Positions 26,172 through 34,653 are shown, numbered from the stretch's first letter. The stretch: 64,000 nucleotides of DNA from JBHIBD01 sp046758865 (GCA_046758865.1 JBHIBD010000003.1:1-64000); one strand, 5' to 3'. Notes: generated by a model not told the origin, from the letters alone. Translations and numbers: made by a program.

Positions 26172-27065
26172 TCAGGTTAACTTTGCCGCTTCTACGACAT
26201 TTTTCAGGAGCATCACCGTCGTAACTGGACCTACCCCACCAGGTACAGGGGTTATATAAGAGGCAACCTCCTTTGCACCCTCGAAGTCCACGTCACCCAC
26301 GGTCTTCTTCTTCTGTTTGCCTGTTTTGCCCAGGACCGGCCTGCCCTCGGCATCATATTCTGGCACCCTGTTTATGCCCACGTCTATTACTATCGCACCA
26401 GGTTTTATCATATCTCCCGTTATAAGCCCTGCCTTGCCGGCGGAGACCACCAGTATATCGGCCCTCTTGGTATGGAAGGTCATATCCTTTGTTCTGGTGT
26501 GGCAGACGGTTGGTGTGGCGTGGAGGTCCAGAAGCAGGAGGATAAGGGGTTTGCCAACGATGGCGCTGCGACCGACAATAGTGGCCTCTTTGCCCTTTAT
26601 CTCCACTCCAGTGCTCTTTATAAGCTCTATCACAGCCATAGCTGTGCAGGGGGCCAGCTTTGCGTTGCCATACACCAACTGCCCCATGCTGGCCAAGTTC
26701 ATTCCCTCGACGTCCTTTTCGGGGGCAATAGAAGACTGTACCCGCCGGGCATTAATTCCCTCTGGCAGTGGCATCTGCAGTATGATGGCAGTAACAGAGG
26801 GGTTTCTATTAAGGCCCTGGATGTGTCCTATCAGGCCTGTTTCAGTTATGTCCTCTGGCAGACTGTCAAGGGTGTATCGTAGTCCTATTTCCTCGCAGGC
26901 CCTCGATTGGCTGCGTATATATACCTGGGAGGCAGGATTCTCGCCCACCTGAACGGCCAATAAATGCGGGTCTCTTCCCCTCTTTCTCAGTGTCTCAACT
27001 TCTATGGTCAATTCACTCTTTATTTTCTTGGCAAGTGCTTCGCCGTCAATCAACTGTGCTGCCAT
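26172..27065 (-). CDS. folD: methylenetetrahydrofolate dehydrogenase/cyclohydrolase-like FolD
   Basis: A 297-residue FolD that converts methylene-THF to methenyl-THF and normally on to formyl-THF. The Rossmann motif GRSAIVGKPL, the QMPLPEGI and PEKDVEG substrate loops and the C-terminal TPVPGGVGPVTTVMLL are all present. The catalytic lysine of the YxxxK motif is not: ASQVYIRSQSRACEE has Gln53 where E. coli has Lys54. That lysine is needed for the cyclohydrolase step in characterised enzymes, so this protein may work only as a dehydrogenase. PCTP is also changed to PCTA. It lies upstream of nuoA in the same direction, with a 298-base gap that carries hairpins. Confidence 0.92.
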   Translation of the reverse strand: MAAQLIDGEALAKKIKSELTIEVETLRKRGRDPHLLAVQVGENPASQVYIRSQSRACEEIGLRYTLDSLPEDITETGLIGHIQGLNRNPSVTAIILQMPLPEGINARRVQSSIAPEKDVEGMNLASMGQLVYGNAKLAPCTAMAVIELIKSTGVEIKGKEATIVGRSAIVGKPLILLLLDLHATPTVCHTRTKDMTFHTKRADILVVSAGKAGLITGDMIKPGAIVIDVGINRVPEYDAEGRPVLGKTGKQKKKTVGDVDFEGAKEVASYITPVPGGVGPVTTVMLLKNVVEAAKLT

Positions 27066-27132
27066 AGTAATGTCCTCGTAATGTACACGGGGGGTAGATA
27101 TCGGGAAGGATGACGCATTTTAAGGTTTCGAT

Positions 27133-27160
27133 ATTATAAAAACTAACCTTCCGCATGCAA
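27133..27160 (-). promoter_or_regulatory. candidate folD promoter
   Basis: Minus-strand TTGCAT (27155-27160), a 16-base spacer and a perfect TATAAT (27133-27138). It would start transcription about 60 bases before folD. Confidence 0.4.
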
Positions 27161-27197
27161 GAAAAAACCCTACCTGTCGTTGTGAAATCGAAATACT

Positions 27198-27226
27198 TTG
27201 ACAAGGGTGCAGGAATCTGATAAGAT
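27198..27226 (+). promoter_or_regulatory. sigma-70-type promoter of the ispH-ubiA gene
   Basis: A perfect TTGACA (27198-27203), an optimal 17-base spacer and TAAGAT (27221-27226). The leader to the TTG start at 27274 would be about 40 bases. Confidence 0.65.
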
Positions 27227-27273
27227 TTTTTTGGCATTATTGGACAACTTCAAATACAGCCAGGAGATATGTC

Positions 27274-29058
27274 TTGAAGGTAATGGTCGCCGAGACAGCA
27301 GGATTTTGTATGGGTGTGCGAAGGGCAATGGACATAACCCTTGATGCAGCCCACAAGAATAAGGGGGGCAACGGCGGCATCCTTACAGACGGCCCCTTAA
27401 TCCATAACCCTCAGGTATTAGAGCTGTTAAAGGCAAAAGGCATAGGAACTGTAAGGGACGGTTCTAACCTTTCTGGACGCACCGTGGTGATAAGGGCCCA
27501 CGGTATTACGCCCGCCCGACGGAAAAAGATTGAGGCTATGGGGGCCAGGGTCTGTGACGCTACCTGCCCTCGCGTGACGAGGGTACAATCCATCATAAGG
27601 AGGTATGCCACACAGGGGTACTCAACCATTATAGTCGGTGATGAGGGGCACGCTGAGGTGGTGGGCCTGCTGGGATATGCAAAAGATAGGGGCCACGTGG
27701 TGGGTTCCGTTAAGGACTTGGACAAGCTTCCCCCGATGGATAAGGTCTGTGTGGTAGCTCAAACTACTCAGGACAAACGTCTTTATAAGCAAATAACCAC
27801 CATACTCAAGAAAAGATATGCTAACTGTCAGGTCTTTGATACCATCTGTCATTCCACTAGTAAAAGACAGGACGAGGTGGTAAGCCTCTGCCGCACAGTG
27901 GATGCCATGGTAGTTGTTGGAGGCAGGGGAAGTGCTAATACGGCTAGACTGGTACAGGTATGCCAGGGGGAGGGCATTCCCACCTTTCATGTAGAGACAG
28001 AAAATGAATTGGAATTCGAGAAACTTAACGACTGTAATGTAGTGGGCTTAACTGCTGGAGCTTCTACCCCACAGTGGTTGCTAAAGAGGGTAGAAGACAG
28101 GATAGCCTCTTACGAAAAGCAGAAGGTAGCCAGGATATGGAGTGGTACAAAGGCGATCTTTAATACCTTTGTCGGCAGTTGTGTCTATCTAGGGATAGGG
28201 GCCGTGTCCCTGAGTTATGCCAACACGGTGCTTCTTGGGGTTGAGCCGAAGATAAGCTACTGTATAATTGCCGCACTATTTCTCTTTTCCATGCATGTTC
28301 TCAACAACACCGCCAACAGAGAGGCGGCTGCCATAAGTGAACCCACTATGGCAAAGCTTTACGATAAGTACAGAACTACATTCTTGGGACTAGGCCTCGC
28401 TGGTATCGTGTCTTCTTATGGGTTGGCCTTTGTACTGGATTTTTCAGTATTCTTGATGTTGTTTCTGGCCAGCGTCTTTTTTATGATAGCCTTCCGGATA
28501 CACGTCATACCATTAAAGGTATCAAGGCTCCTGAGGTACAAGGGACTTGAGCAGTTTGCTGGCTCAAAAGAGATTTTCTTTGGGATAGCATGGGCCCTAA
28601 CGACGGCCCTTATACCGTTCTTGGTAAGTGAGTCGCAGGCCCTATCAACCCTGGGAGTAGCCATGGCCTTCACCTTTAGCATGGCCTTCCTGAGGGCCGT
28701 ACTTCTAGATATCCGTGACATTCAGGTGGACAGGATTGTAGGTAGAGAGACTATTCCTATAGCCATTGGTAAAACGTGGACCAAGGTGATGCTTATTGCC
28801 GTTGCTGGCATTACGGCGTGCATGCTGATCGCAAGCCCCACCTTAGGGTGGACGTCTCCATTCAGTCATTTCCTTATCCCTTGCGTCCTCTATGCCTGTC
28901 TCTACCTTTACCTCTATCACATCAGGGTCATTGGAGAGGGACTAATGTGTGAGGCAGTTGTAGATTTTAACTTCATATTGGCTGGAATTATTGCCTTCTT
29001 CTTCTGGGAAAAAGATTTAGTTACATCGGCCCTGAAGTTTTTTGCCGGCTATTTATAG
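27274..29058 (+). CDS. ispH: IspH-UbiA fusion: HMBPP reductase joined to a prenyltransferase-like domain
   Basis: A 594-residue two-part protein. Residues 1-280 are a complete IspH, which reduces HMBPP to IPP and DMAPP. The [4Fe-4S] ligands C12, C98 and C192 and the substrate-binding H44, H76, H126 and E128 are all present. Residues about 290-594 form a UbiA-type membrane domain with eight or nine helices. The second Asp-rich motif is clear (LLDIRDIQVDRIVGRETIP). The first is replaced by an Asn/Glu-rich NNTANREAAA. The frame is continuous through the junction (KQKVARIWSG). The start is TTG with AGGAG seven bases before it. The fusion tethers a soluble precursor-making enzyme to a membrane enzyme that uses prenyl diphosphates. 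Confidence 0.88.
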   Translation: MKVMVAETAGFCMGVRRAMDITLDAAHKNKGGNGGILTDGPLIHNPQVLELLKAKGIGTVRDGSNLSGRTVVIRAHGITPARRKKIEAMGARVCDATCPRVTRVQSIIRRYATQGYSTIIVGDEGHAEVVGLLGYAKDRGHVVGSVKDLDKLPPMDKVCVVAQTTQDKRLYKQITTILKKRYANCQVFDTICHSTSKRQDEVVSLCRTVDAMVVVGGRGSANTARLVQVCQGEGIPTFHVETENELEFEKLNDCNVVGLTAGASTPQWLLKRVEDRIASYEKQKVARIWSGTKAIFNTFVGSCVYLGIGAVSLSYANTVLLGVEPKISYCIIAALFLFSMHVLNNTANREAAAISEPTMAKLYDKYRTTFLGLGLAGIVSSYGLAFVLDFSVFLMLFLASVFFMIAFRIHVIPLKVSRLLRYKGLEQFAGSKEIFFGIAWALTTALIPFLVSESQALSTLGVAMAFTFSMAFLRAVLLDIRDIQVDRIVGRETIPIAIGKTWTKVMLIAVAGITACMLIASPTLGWTSPFSHFLIPCVLYACLYLYLYHIRVIGEGLMCEAVVDFNFILAGIIAFFFWEKDLVTSALKFFAGYL

Positions 29059-29132
29059 TGTTATCATTTAACGTGCGATAAAAAACCGTCTTGCCTCCAG
29101 CTAACCGAAAGTGTTACCTCCGGGAAAGGCAT

Positions 29133-29867
29133 ATGACAGCTATGGAATACGAGAAATCCCCCAAAGAACAGAAAATACACAAAGAACGTAAAGAGCATCA
29201 TGGCTTTATACGCATATTCACTACAGATATAAAGAAGAGGCTTATTGCCGGCGCAATCCTCCTATTACCAGCATATATCACATTCTACGTCCTAAAGTTG
29301 CTCTTTACCTTTGCCGGTGGAACCATGGTGCCGGTGGTAAAGAGGATAATCCTCAGATCAGATTGGGTCCAGTTGAAGATCCCCGACACGGTGCTGACAC
29401 CCCTGATGTTTCTCCTGGGGCTTATGATGCTCTTCCTCATCCTTTATTTTGCAGGGGCCTTTGCCGCCAACTTCATCGGCAGGCGTATTATACACTTTGG
29501 TGAGGGAATACTGGAGAAGATGCCCCTGGTGAAGACCATCTACGGTACGTCAAAACAGCTTATTCATAGTGCTACTACTCCGGGCAAGGGTGCTTTCAAG
29601 CGTGTGGTGCTGGTAGATTTCCCCAGGAAAGGCTCGAAGGCCCTTGGTTTTGTAACGGGTTCTTTTATAGATAAAGAGGGGAACAGGCTGGTAAGCGTCT
29701 TTGTTTCCACCTCACCGAACCCCACCTCTGGTTTTGTGGTGCTCCTTCCCGAGTCCGAGGTGGAAGATACCCATCTTAGCGTAGAAGAGGGGTTCAAGAT
29801 TATTGTCTCCGGCGGCATCCTCACCTCTACTTTTAAGGAAGAGGTCGGGAAGCTTCACCGGGCCTAA
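29133..29867 (+). CDS. DUF502 family membrane protein
   Basis: A 244-residue protein of the DUF502 family, whose function is unknown. Two membrane helices lie near residues 40-65 and 90-115. LLPAYITFYVL, the IPLVKTIYGTSKQ-like segment MPLVKTIYGTSKQ and the C-terminal GGI are typical. The first 30 residues are charged (Lys, Glu, His). The start at 29133 has AAAGG close by; a Met three codons later is also possible. It lies 74 bases after the ispH-ubiA gene and before a LarA-like gene, so the three may share a transcript. Confidence 0.8.
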   Translation: MTAMEYEKSPKEQKIHKERKEHHGFIRIFTTDIKKRLIAGAILLLPAYITFYVLKLLFTFAGGTMVPVVKRIILRSDWVQLKIPDTVLTPLMFLLGLMMLFLILYFAGAFAANFIGRRIIHFGEGILEKMPLVKTIYGTSKQLIHSATTPGKGAFKRVVLVDFPRKGSKALGFVTGSFIDKEGNRLVSVFVSTSPNPTSGFVVLLPESEVEDTHLSVEEGFKIIVSGGILTSTFKEEVGKLHRA

Positions 29868-29919
29868 CACCCTCCACATCCTACCTGGCCCAAACCCCCC
29901 TGCCCTGAGTTTATTAACT

Positions 29920-31146
29920 ATGTACCCAAAAATGATAAAGATAAGACAGGCGTTTCCTATGCAGAGGGTTGAGGATGTATCTTCTGTGACCGAGAGGGAG
30001 CTTTCAAGGCTTCAACTTGGTTCAAGGCTAAAGCCGGGCGACACTGTGGCGGTTACTGCAGGCAGTAGGGGCATCTCCAAGATAGCGCCCATTACCAGGA
30101 CAGTGGCAGACATGCTTAAGAAACTGGGAGCTGAACCATTTATTGTTCCGGCCATGGGCAGTCATGGTGGTGCCACCGCCCGGGGGCAAATCGAGGTGTT
30201 GGCCAAGTATGGAATCACAGAGGCCAGTATGGGCGTGCCCATCAGGTCCTCAATGAACGTGGTGAATATGGGCAGGAGCCCCTTCGGCTTTCCAATATAT
30301 ACTGACAAACATGCCACGGAGGCAGACCATATAGTCCTTATTAATCGCATTAAGACACACACGCGATTCAGCGGCAGGATAGAGAGTGGCCTCACCAAGA
30401 TGCTCCTCGTGGGGCTAGGTAAGGACAGGGCTGCCACAATATACCATCGTGCTATCCTTGAATACCCGTTTGAAGAAATTGCAAGCAACATAGTCCCAGT
30501 CCTCCTGCAAAAACTACCGGTCCTCCTCGGCCTGGCCATCATTGAGAACGCCAGGGGTGAGGTGGCAGAGATAGAGGCCGTATCACCCGAAAAATTTCTG
30601 GACAGGGAACCAGAACTCCTTGGAACGGCCACCAAGCTAATGGCAAAGCTGCCATTCGATGAGATAGACCTGCTGGTTGTGGACGAGATAGGCAAAGACA
30701 TTGCCGGTACGGGGATGGACACATCAATCATAGGGAAAAAAGATGGCTCCAGGATAAAAATAAGGAGGATATTTGTCAGGGACCTCACGGATGAATCCGA
30801 TGGCAATGCCTGCGGGGTTGGGCTTGCGGACTTTACTACCAAACGGTTGGTTGACAAGATAAACTTTAATAACACCTATGTGAACTGTATTGCCGCCCTG
30901 AGGCCCGAGGGGGCTAGAATACCCATGACTTATTCCACCGACAAGGAGGCCCTGGACCAGGCGCTACACACCCTGGGTCTTGTGGAGCCAGAGGATGCAC
31001 GTGTAATAAGGATAAAAAATACCAAAAACCTTGGAGAACTGAGCGTCTCGGAGGCCTATAAAGAGGAGTTAAATAGCCGCCGGGACCTAGAAATAGTTTC
31101 AGAACCAGAGACGATGCCCTTCGGCCCTGATGGGAACCTTCTGTAA
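29920..31146 (+). CDS. LarA-like protein (DUF2088 domain)
   Basis: A 408-residue protein of the family that includes the nickel-pincer lactate racemase LarA. The landmark MGSHGGATARGQ is typical of the family's uncharacterised members, and INRIKTHTRFSG and LVVDEIGKDIAGTGMD follow. Known relatives epimerise 2-hydroxy acids using a nickel-pincer cofactor made by LarB, LarC and LarE, none of which is seen here. The substrate is therefore unknown. No good ribosome site is visible, so the start (ATG 29920, or ATG 29932) is uncertain. The gene ends 20 bases before a convergent small gene. Confidence 0.8.
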   Translation: MYPKMIKIRQAFPMQRVEDVSSVTERELSRLQLGSRLKPGDTVAVTAGSRGISKIAPITRTVADMLKKLGAEPFIVPAMGSHGGATARGQIEVLAKYGITEASMGVPIRSSMNVVNMGRSPFGFPIYTDKHATEADHIVLINRIKTHTRFSGRIESGLTKMLLVGLGKDRAATIYHRAILEYPFEEIASNIVPVLLQKLPVLLGLAIIENARGEVAEIEAVSPEKFLDREPELLGTATKLMAKLPFDEIDLLVVDEIGKDIAGTGMDTSIIGKKDGSRIKIRRIFVRDLTDESDGNACGVGLADFTTKRLVDKINFNNTYVNCIAALRPEGARIPMTYSTDKEALDQALHTLGLVEPEDARVIRIKNTKNLGELSVSEAYKEELNSRRDLEIVSEPETMPFGPDGNLL

Positions 31147-31166
31147 AGCGAGGAGATTTGAACAGA

Positions 31167-31496
31167 TTATAAAAACTCCTCTAGGCTGGCAGTTAGTCCC
31201 CTAAAAGGGAGAGCGTGTGTCGTGAATCCTTGCTGTTGTAAATGGGTTGTTAACCTTGTGGGTTTTGTACCGGTGTATTTAACGGAGTAGTTAATAGTAT
31301 TCTTATCGGGGTCCATACTGACCTCCGCGGTAAGCAACCCCATATTGTCCATCAGGAGTGCCGTCCTTTTGTAGCAGCCCTCTTCCGTCCCACCATCATC
31401 AGGAGACAGTATATATTCTTCACCGGTTGCATCAAGCATCCCGTTAAATCTGGCATCAACCCTTTGCTTAAGCTCATCTGGAAAATGAAGAGGCAT
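31167..31496 (-). CDS. hypothetical protein, 109 aa
   Basis: I do not recognise it. The product is soluble and lightly acidic, with no signal peptide or metal motif; the middle has alternating hydrophobic residues that suggest beta strands. It converges on the LarA-like gene, and its upstream side is repeat-rich DNA with no clear promoter. It could be a real small gene or a decayed one. Confidence 0.5.
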   Translation of the reverse strand: MPLHFPDELKQRVDARFNGMLDATGEEYILSPDDGGTEEGCYKRTALLMDNMGLLTAEVSMDPDKNTINYSVKYTGTKPTRLTTHLQQQGFTTHALPFRGLTASLEEFL

Positions 31497-31896
31497 CCTG
31501 CATCTCTAACCATTAACTGAGACCTTTGAAAACCCTGCACAATTGTCATTCTGAAGGCTCGCCCAACAAAGTGGCGAGTCCGCCTAGGGCGTGGGGTGAA
31601 ACGATCGAAGAATGTAGCGTCCGCTCTCCGCATCGGACGTCTTTGCGTCGGGTACGGAGACCCGGTGCTTTTTTATTACCCCACCCTTGGCGGGAATTAT
31701 TGCCTTTTTCCCCCTCCCTTGACGGGAGGGGGAAGGGGGAGGGTGAGATAAAACAGTTCACCCCCACCCTACCCTCCCCCATCGAGGGGGAGGAAAGACA
31801 CGGGCAGAAATTTCAATATTACTGACTGCTTTTCTTGCTTGTGTCAAGTTCTGGCACTTGCTACAAATATATTGATATGATACGCTGGTGTCAAAC
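31497..31896. repeat. repeat-rich intergenic region upstream of selC
   Basis: No gene is seen. At 31521-31551 begins a segment nearly identical to one inside the propeller gene at 47609-47640, followed later by the shared GTGAAACGAYCGAAGAAT. Around 31700-31795 lie hairpins of the CCCTCCC...GGGAGGG family, related to those at 61905-62015. A GCATCGGACG / GGGTACGGAGACCCG segment (about 31632-31666) recurs at 50110-50222. The region is a patchwork of dispersed short repeats. Confidence 0.65.
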
Positions 31897-31993
31897 GGGA
31901 ATGGATGGGGCCCGGTGGCCCTGACGGACTTCAAATCCGGCTTGTCCGCCTAAGAAGCGGATAGGTGGGTTCGACTCCCACACGTTCCCGCCA
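31897..31993 (+). tRNA. selC: selenocysteine tRNA, anticodon TCA
   Basis: A 97-base tRNA with encoded CCA. Features specific to tRNA-Sec are visible: a long D stem (GGGGCC/GGCCCT, six pairs, four-base loop), the anticodon loop CTTCAAA with TCA at 31931-31933, a long variable arm (GTCCGC...GCGGAT) and a T arm GTGGG-TTCGACT-CCCAC. The acceptor stem GGGAATG pairs with CGTTCCC with one G-U. It reads UGA as selenocysteine together with SelA, SelB and SelD, which must be encoded elsewhere. Confidence 0.92.
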
Positions 31994-32009
31994 TTATATT
32001 CTATTATCT

Positions 32010-32140
32010 GTAGGGGCAACTCCCTGTGGTTGCCCTCGTAGCTGGGCAGGCGCAGACTTGCCCCTACACGCTTCGCTCGCAATGACATGCGAGGGTAACA
32101 ACCCCTCTAAAAGGGTGAGGTTGCCTCGCCCCTACAAAAA
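32010..32140. repeat. GTAGGGGCAAC-family repeats downstream of selC
   Basis: GTAGGGGCAACTCCCTGTGGTTGCCC starts the tract, with further TGCCCCTACA-type ends near 32060-32068 and 32130-32137 and a CGCTTCGCTCGCAATGAC piece between them. The same family is found as a clean palindrome at 47497-47526. Confidence 0.6.
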
Positions 32141-32149
32141 GTGAGAAAA

Positions 32150-32689
32150 CTACTCTTCCTCTTTGAACAGTTTATGGCAGTCCTTGCAGGTACTCTTTAC
32201 CGAGAGGTAGTTAGAACGCACCTCATCGGCGTTACCGGCATTTGCCGCCATGACAAGGGAGTGTATTGAGTTTCGGAACCTGTCGCCGATGATGATAAAT
32301 TGGGTAGGCACTCCGGAGGGATGTTGTTTGTAGTACAGCGTGACGCACCGACCGGCAATCAGGTCTTCTACCTTTCTTCCAGAATCTACTATGGCCTTCC
32401 AGTTCTCCTTGCTCACACTCCTGCCAAGCTCCCTCATGGTGCGGGAGGTGGCGGCCATGGCCTCTTTGAGGCCGCCGACGGTCTCAAGCTCTACGGGTTC
32501 TTCCTCTACCCATTCCCTCTCTTCCCACTCTTTTTCTGCCCATTCTTCAAGCTTGGGTAGTTCCTCTCTAAAAAACTCTTCTTCCTCCTCTCTCAGGGCA
32601 ACCGTTGTTTCTTCGGGTTCCTTTTTGCAGGACATGGGATTTACGGAGATAAGCAGCAGTATCAGGCCAAGGTAGAGGGCGTTCTTCAT
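32150..32689 (-). CDS. exported c'-like monohaem cytochrome, acidic
   Basis: A 179-residue protein with an N-terminal export signal ending near a possible lipobox (NPMSC). A long Glu/Arg/Trp-rich acidic segment (about 30-70) follows, then a helical domain and one haem-c motif CKDCH at C168-H172, near the C-terminus. A single CxxCH at the end of a roughly 120-residue helical domain is the layout of class II cytochromes c'. The start codon overlaps the stop of an upstream cytochrome remnant (ATGA). It is a paralogue of the gene at 32840-33322. A function in periplasmic electron transfer or gas binding is possible. Confidence 0.75.
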   Translation of the reverse strand: MKNALYLGLILLLISVNPMSCKKEPEETTVALREEEEEFFREELPKLEEWAEKEWEEREWVEEEPVELETVGGLKEAMAATSRTMRELGRSVSKENWKAIVDSGRKVEDLIAGRCVTLYYKQHPSGVPTQFIIIGDRFRNSIHSLVMAANAGNADEVRSNYLSVKSTCKDCHKLFKEEE

Positions 32690-32772
32690 TTTATTGTGGG
32701 GAGAGTTGCCCCTCCCTCCTTTCTGAACTTGTTATGGCATTCATCGCAGTTGACTTGCACTATCAGAGTAGT
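32686..32772 (-). pseudogene. remnant of a third c'-like cytochrome gene
   Basis: About 28 codons survive, including a haem motif in VNCDECHNKFRKEGG, which closely matches the end of the upstream paralogue (DCEDCHHKFRKEKG). Nothing upstream in frame resembles the rest of the domain; a GTGCGTC-type repeat sits where it should be. The stop still overlaps the start of the downstream cytochrome gene, as in an intact operon. Confidence 0.65.
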
Positions 32773-32839
32773 GCGGTGCGTCAAGACGTCACGCCAAGGG
32801 CGGACCTGCCTATGGCATGGCACCCTACTTCTACTTAGT

Positions 32840-33322
32840 CTACCCCTTCTCTTTTCTGAATTTGTGATGACAGTCCTCACAGTCTGCCTTCATGTTGTCG
32901 AAGTGGGTCCTGGCCAGGTCGTACTTGTTATATCTCTCTGCCATAAGGAGTTTGAGCACCTGGGTATAAAAATCCTGGCTTATGTTCACAAACTCCTCCG
33001 GTGCAAACCCGTACGTTTTTATGTAGAGGTTCACGCAGCGCTGCCCTATGAGGTCCTCTAGTTTCTTTGCCGAGACCCTTGCAGCGGTCCAGTTGCCGAC
33101 ATCCATTGCAGTCTCGAGGTTCTTCATATATTTTGCGGAGGCCTTCATGGCCTGCTTTAGCTCCTCGTCGGTCGCTCTCTCTGGGGCCTGCGCCTCTCTA
33201 AATGTTTCGGTTTCCTCCCATTCGGCAACGGGCTCCTCCTCCGAGGAGTAGTACCAATCACAGGACGGTAGGCATATAAGTAAACAAGACAATATTGCTG
33301 CTGTAAAGAGGCTTTGTCTCAC
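32840..33322 (-). CDS. c'-like monohaem cytochrome lipoprotein
   Basis: A 160-residue exported protein. The signal peptide ends with the lipobox-like LPSC. An acidic linker (EEEPVAEWEETE) and a helical domain follow, and the only haem-c motif is CEDCH at C148-H152, near the C-terminus, as in class II cytochromes c'. It shares this plan with the downstream gene at 32150-32689 and with the remnant between them, so the group arose by tandem duplication. Its partner is unknown. Confidence 0.78.
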   Translation of the reverse strand: MRQSLFTAAILSCLLICLPSCDWYYSSEEEPVAEWEETETFREAQAPERATDEELKQAMKASAKYMKNLETAMDVGNWTAARVSAKKLEDLIGQRCVNLYIKTYGFAPEEFVNISQDFYTQVLKLLMAERYNKYDLARTHFDNMKADCEDCHHKFRKEKG

Positions 33323-33405
33323 GTTGCTGCTTTCTGAATATATACAGGATTTCCAATAGTATAGAGATGCAGAATCAGGGACTATATTCCCGGCATATCT
33401 CGGGT

Positions 33406-34647
33406 TTATTCCATTATAAGCATCTCCTTTGGAACGACAACCACTCCATTTTCTGTGACTGTGAAGTGTCTTCTGTCTCTTTCGTGGTCACAACCTATAA
33501 TTGTCCCGTCTGGGATATGCACACCCTTGTCTATTATGGCCTTGCGAATCTCTACGTTCCTGCCTATCCTTACTCCTTCCATGATGACGGAGTCTGAGAT
33601 ATCGGAGTTTACCTCTATTCTGACGTCTGGGGAGAGTACGGAATTTTCCACCCTTGCCCCGCTGATTATGCACCCTGCCGAGAGGAGGCTGTTGAAGACC
33701 TCTCCCGTCCGCCCGTCGTCTCCGGCATAAACGGTCTTTGCGGGAGGGAATTGTTCCCGGTAGGTGCGTATTGGCCAATCGGTGTCGTAGAGGTTAAACA
33801 CGGGATTGATGCTTACGAGGTCCATATTTGCATCCCAGTATGCGTCTAGGGTCCCAATGTCCCGCCAGTACCTTACGGGGCTCTTATTCTCGTCTTCAAA
33901 GTTATATGCGTAAATTCTGTCTCTATCCAATATAGATGGGATTACGTCTCCGCCAAAATCATGCCTAGAATCCGTTTTGGAATCCTTGACTATCCTTCGG
34001 ACAAGTGTTTTTGTGTTAAAGAGGTAGATACCCATGGAGGCCAGAACCCTATCTGGGTTGGAGGGCATGGGCTTGGGGTGTGAAGGCTTTTCGTGAAAGC
34101 CGGTTATTCTGTTCTCCTCATCGATTTCCATGATGCCGAAGCGGTGGGCCTCTTCTATGGGGACATCTACGCAGGAGACAGTCACATCGGCATTTTTCCC
34201 CATATGGAAGGCCAGCATCTTCCGATAGTCCATCTTGTAAACATGGTCACCGCCTAATATCAGGACCGTTTCGGGTCTTTCCCTTTCCAGGGTATATATG
34301 TTCTGATAAACGGCGTCTGCTGTACCGCGGTACCACTCGTGAGATATCCTCATCTGGGGTGGGATGATTTCGAGGTGGTCCCCCAGTTCGCTGCTGAAGA
34401 TATTCCACCACCCTAACCGAATATGTCTGTCCAGTGACATAGACTTGTACTGTGTAAGCAGTACGATTTTGTGGAGCCCGGAGTTAAGGCAGTTACTCAG
34501 GGTAAAGTCTATTATTCTGTAGATGCCGCCAAACGGTACCGCAGGCTTTGCCCTGTCTTTCGTCAATGGATAGAGCCGCTGCCCCTCTCCGCCAGCAAGA
34601 ACCATCACCAGCGCCTTTTTTAACACATCGGGGGCTGATATTGACAT
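33406..34647 (-). CDS. glgC: glucose-1-phosphate adenylyltransferase
   Basis: A 413-residue ADP-glucose pyrophosphorylase, the committed step of bacterial glycogen synthesis. The nucleotide loop VLAGGEGQRLYPLTKDRAKP, the IIDFTLSNCLNSG segment and the glucose-1-phosphate site GTADAVYQN are intact. The C-terminal third is a left-handed beta-helix. Family members are allosteric. It follows a receiver-domain gene by six bases and lies in the same direction as a histidine kinase gene, so glycogen synthesis may be coregulated with that pair. Confidence 0.95.
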   Translation of the reverse strand: MSISAPDVLKKALVMVLAGGEGQRLYPLTKDRAKPAVPFGGIYRIIDFTLSNCLNSGLHKIVLLTQYKSMSLDRHIRLGWWNIFSSELGDHLEIIPPQMRISHEWYRGTADAVYQNIYTLERERPETVLILGGDHVYKMDYRKMLAFHMGKNADVTVSCVDVPIEEAHRFGIMEIDEENRITGFHEKPSHPKPMPSNPDRVLASMGIYLFNTKTLVRRIVKDSKTDSRHDFGGDVIPSILDRDRIYAYNFEDENKSPVRYWRDIGTLDAYWDANMDLVSINPVFNLYDTDWPIRTYREQFPPAKTVYAGDDGRTGEVFNSLLSAGCIISGARVENSVLSPDVRIEVNSDISDSVIMEGVRIGRNVEIRKAIIDKGVHIPDGTIIGCDHERDRRHFTVTENGVVVVPKEMLIME

Positions 34648-34653
34648 GTCTCT

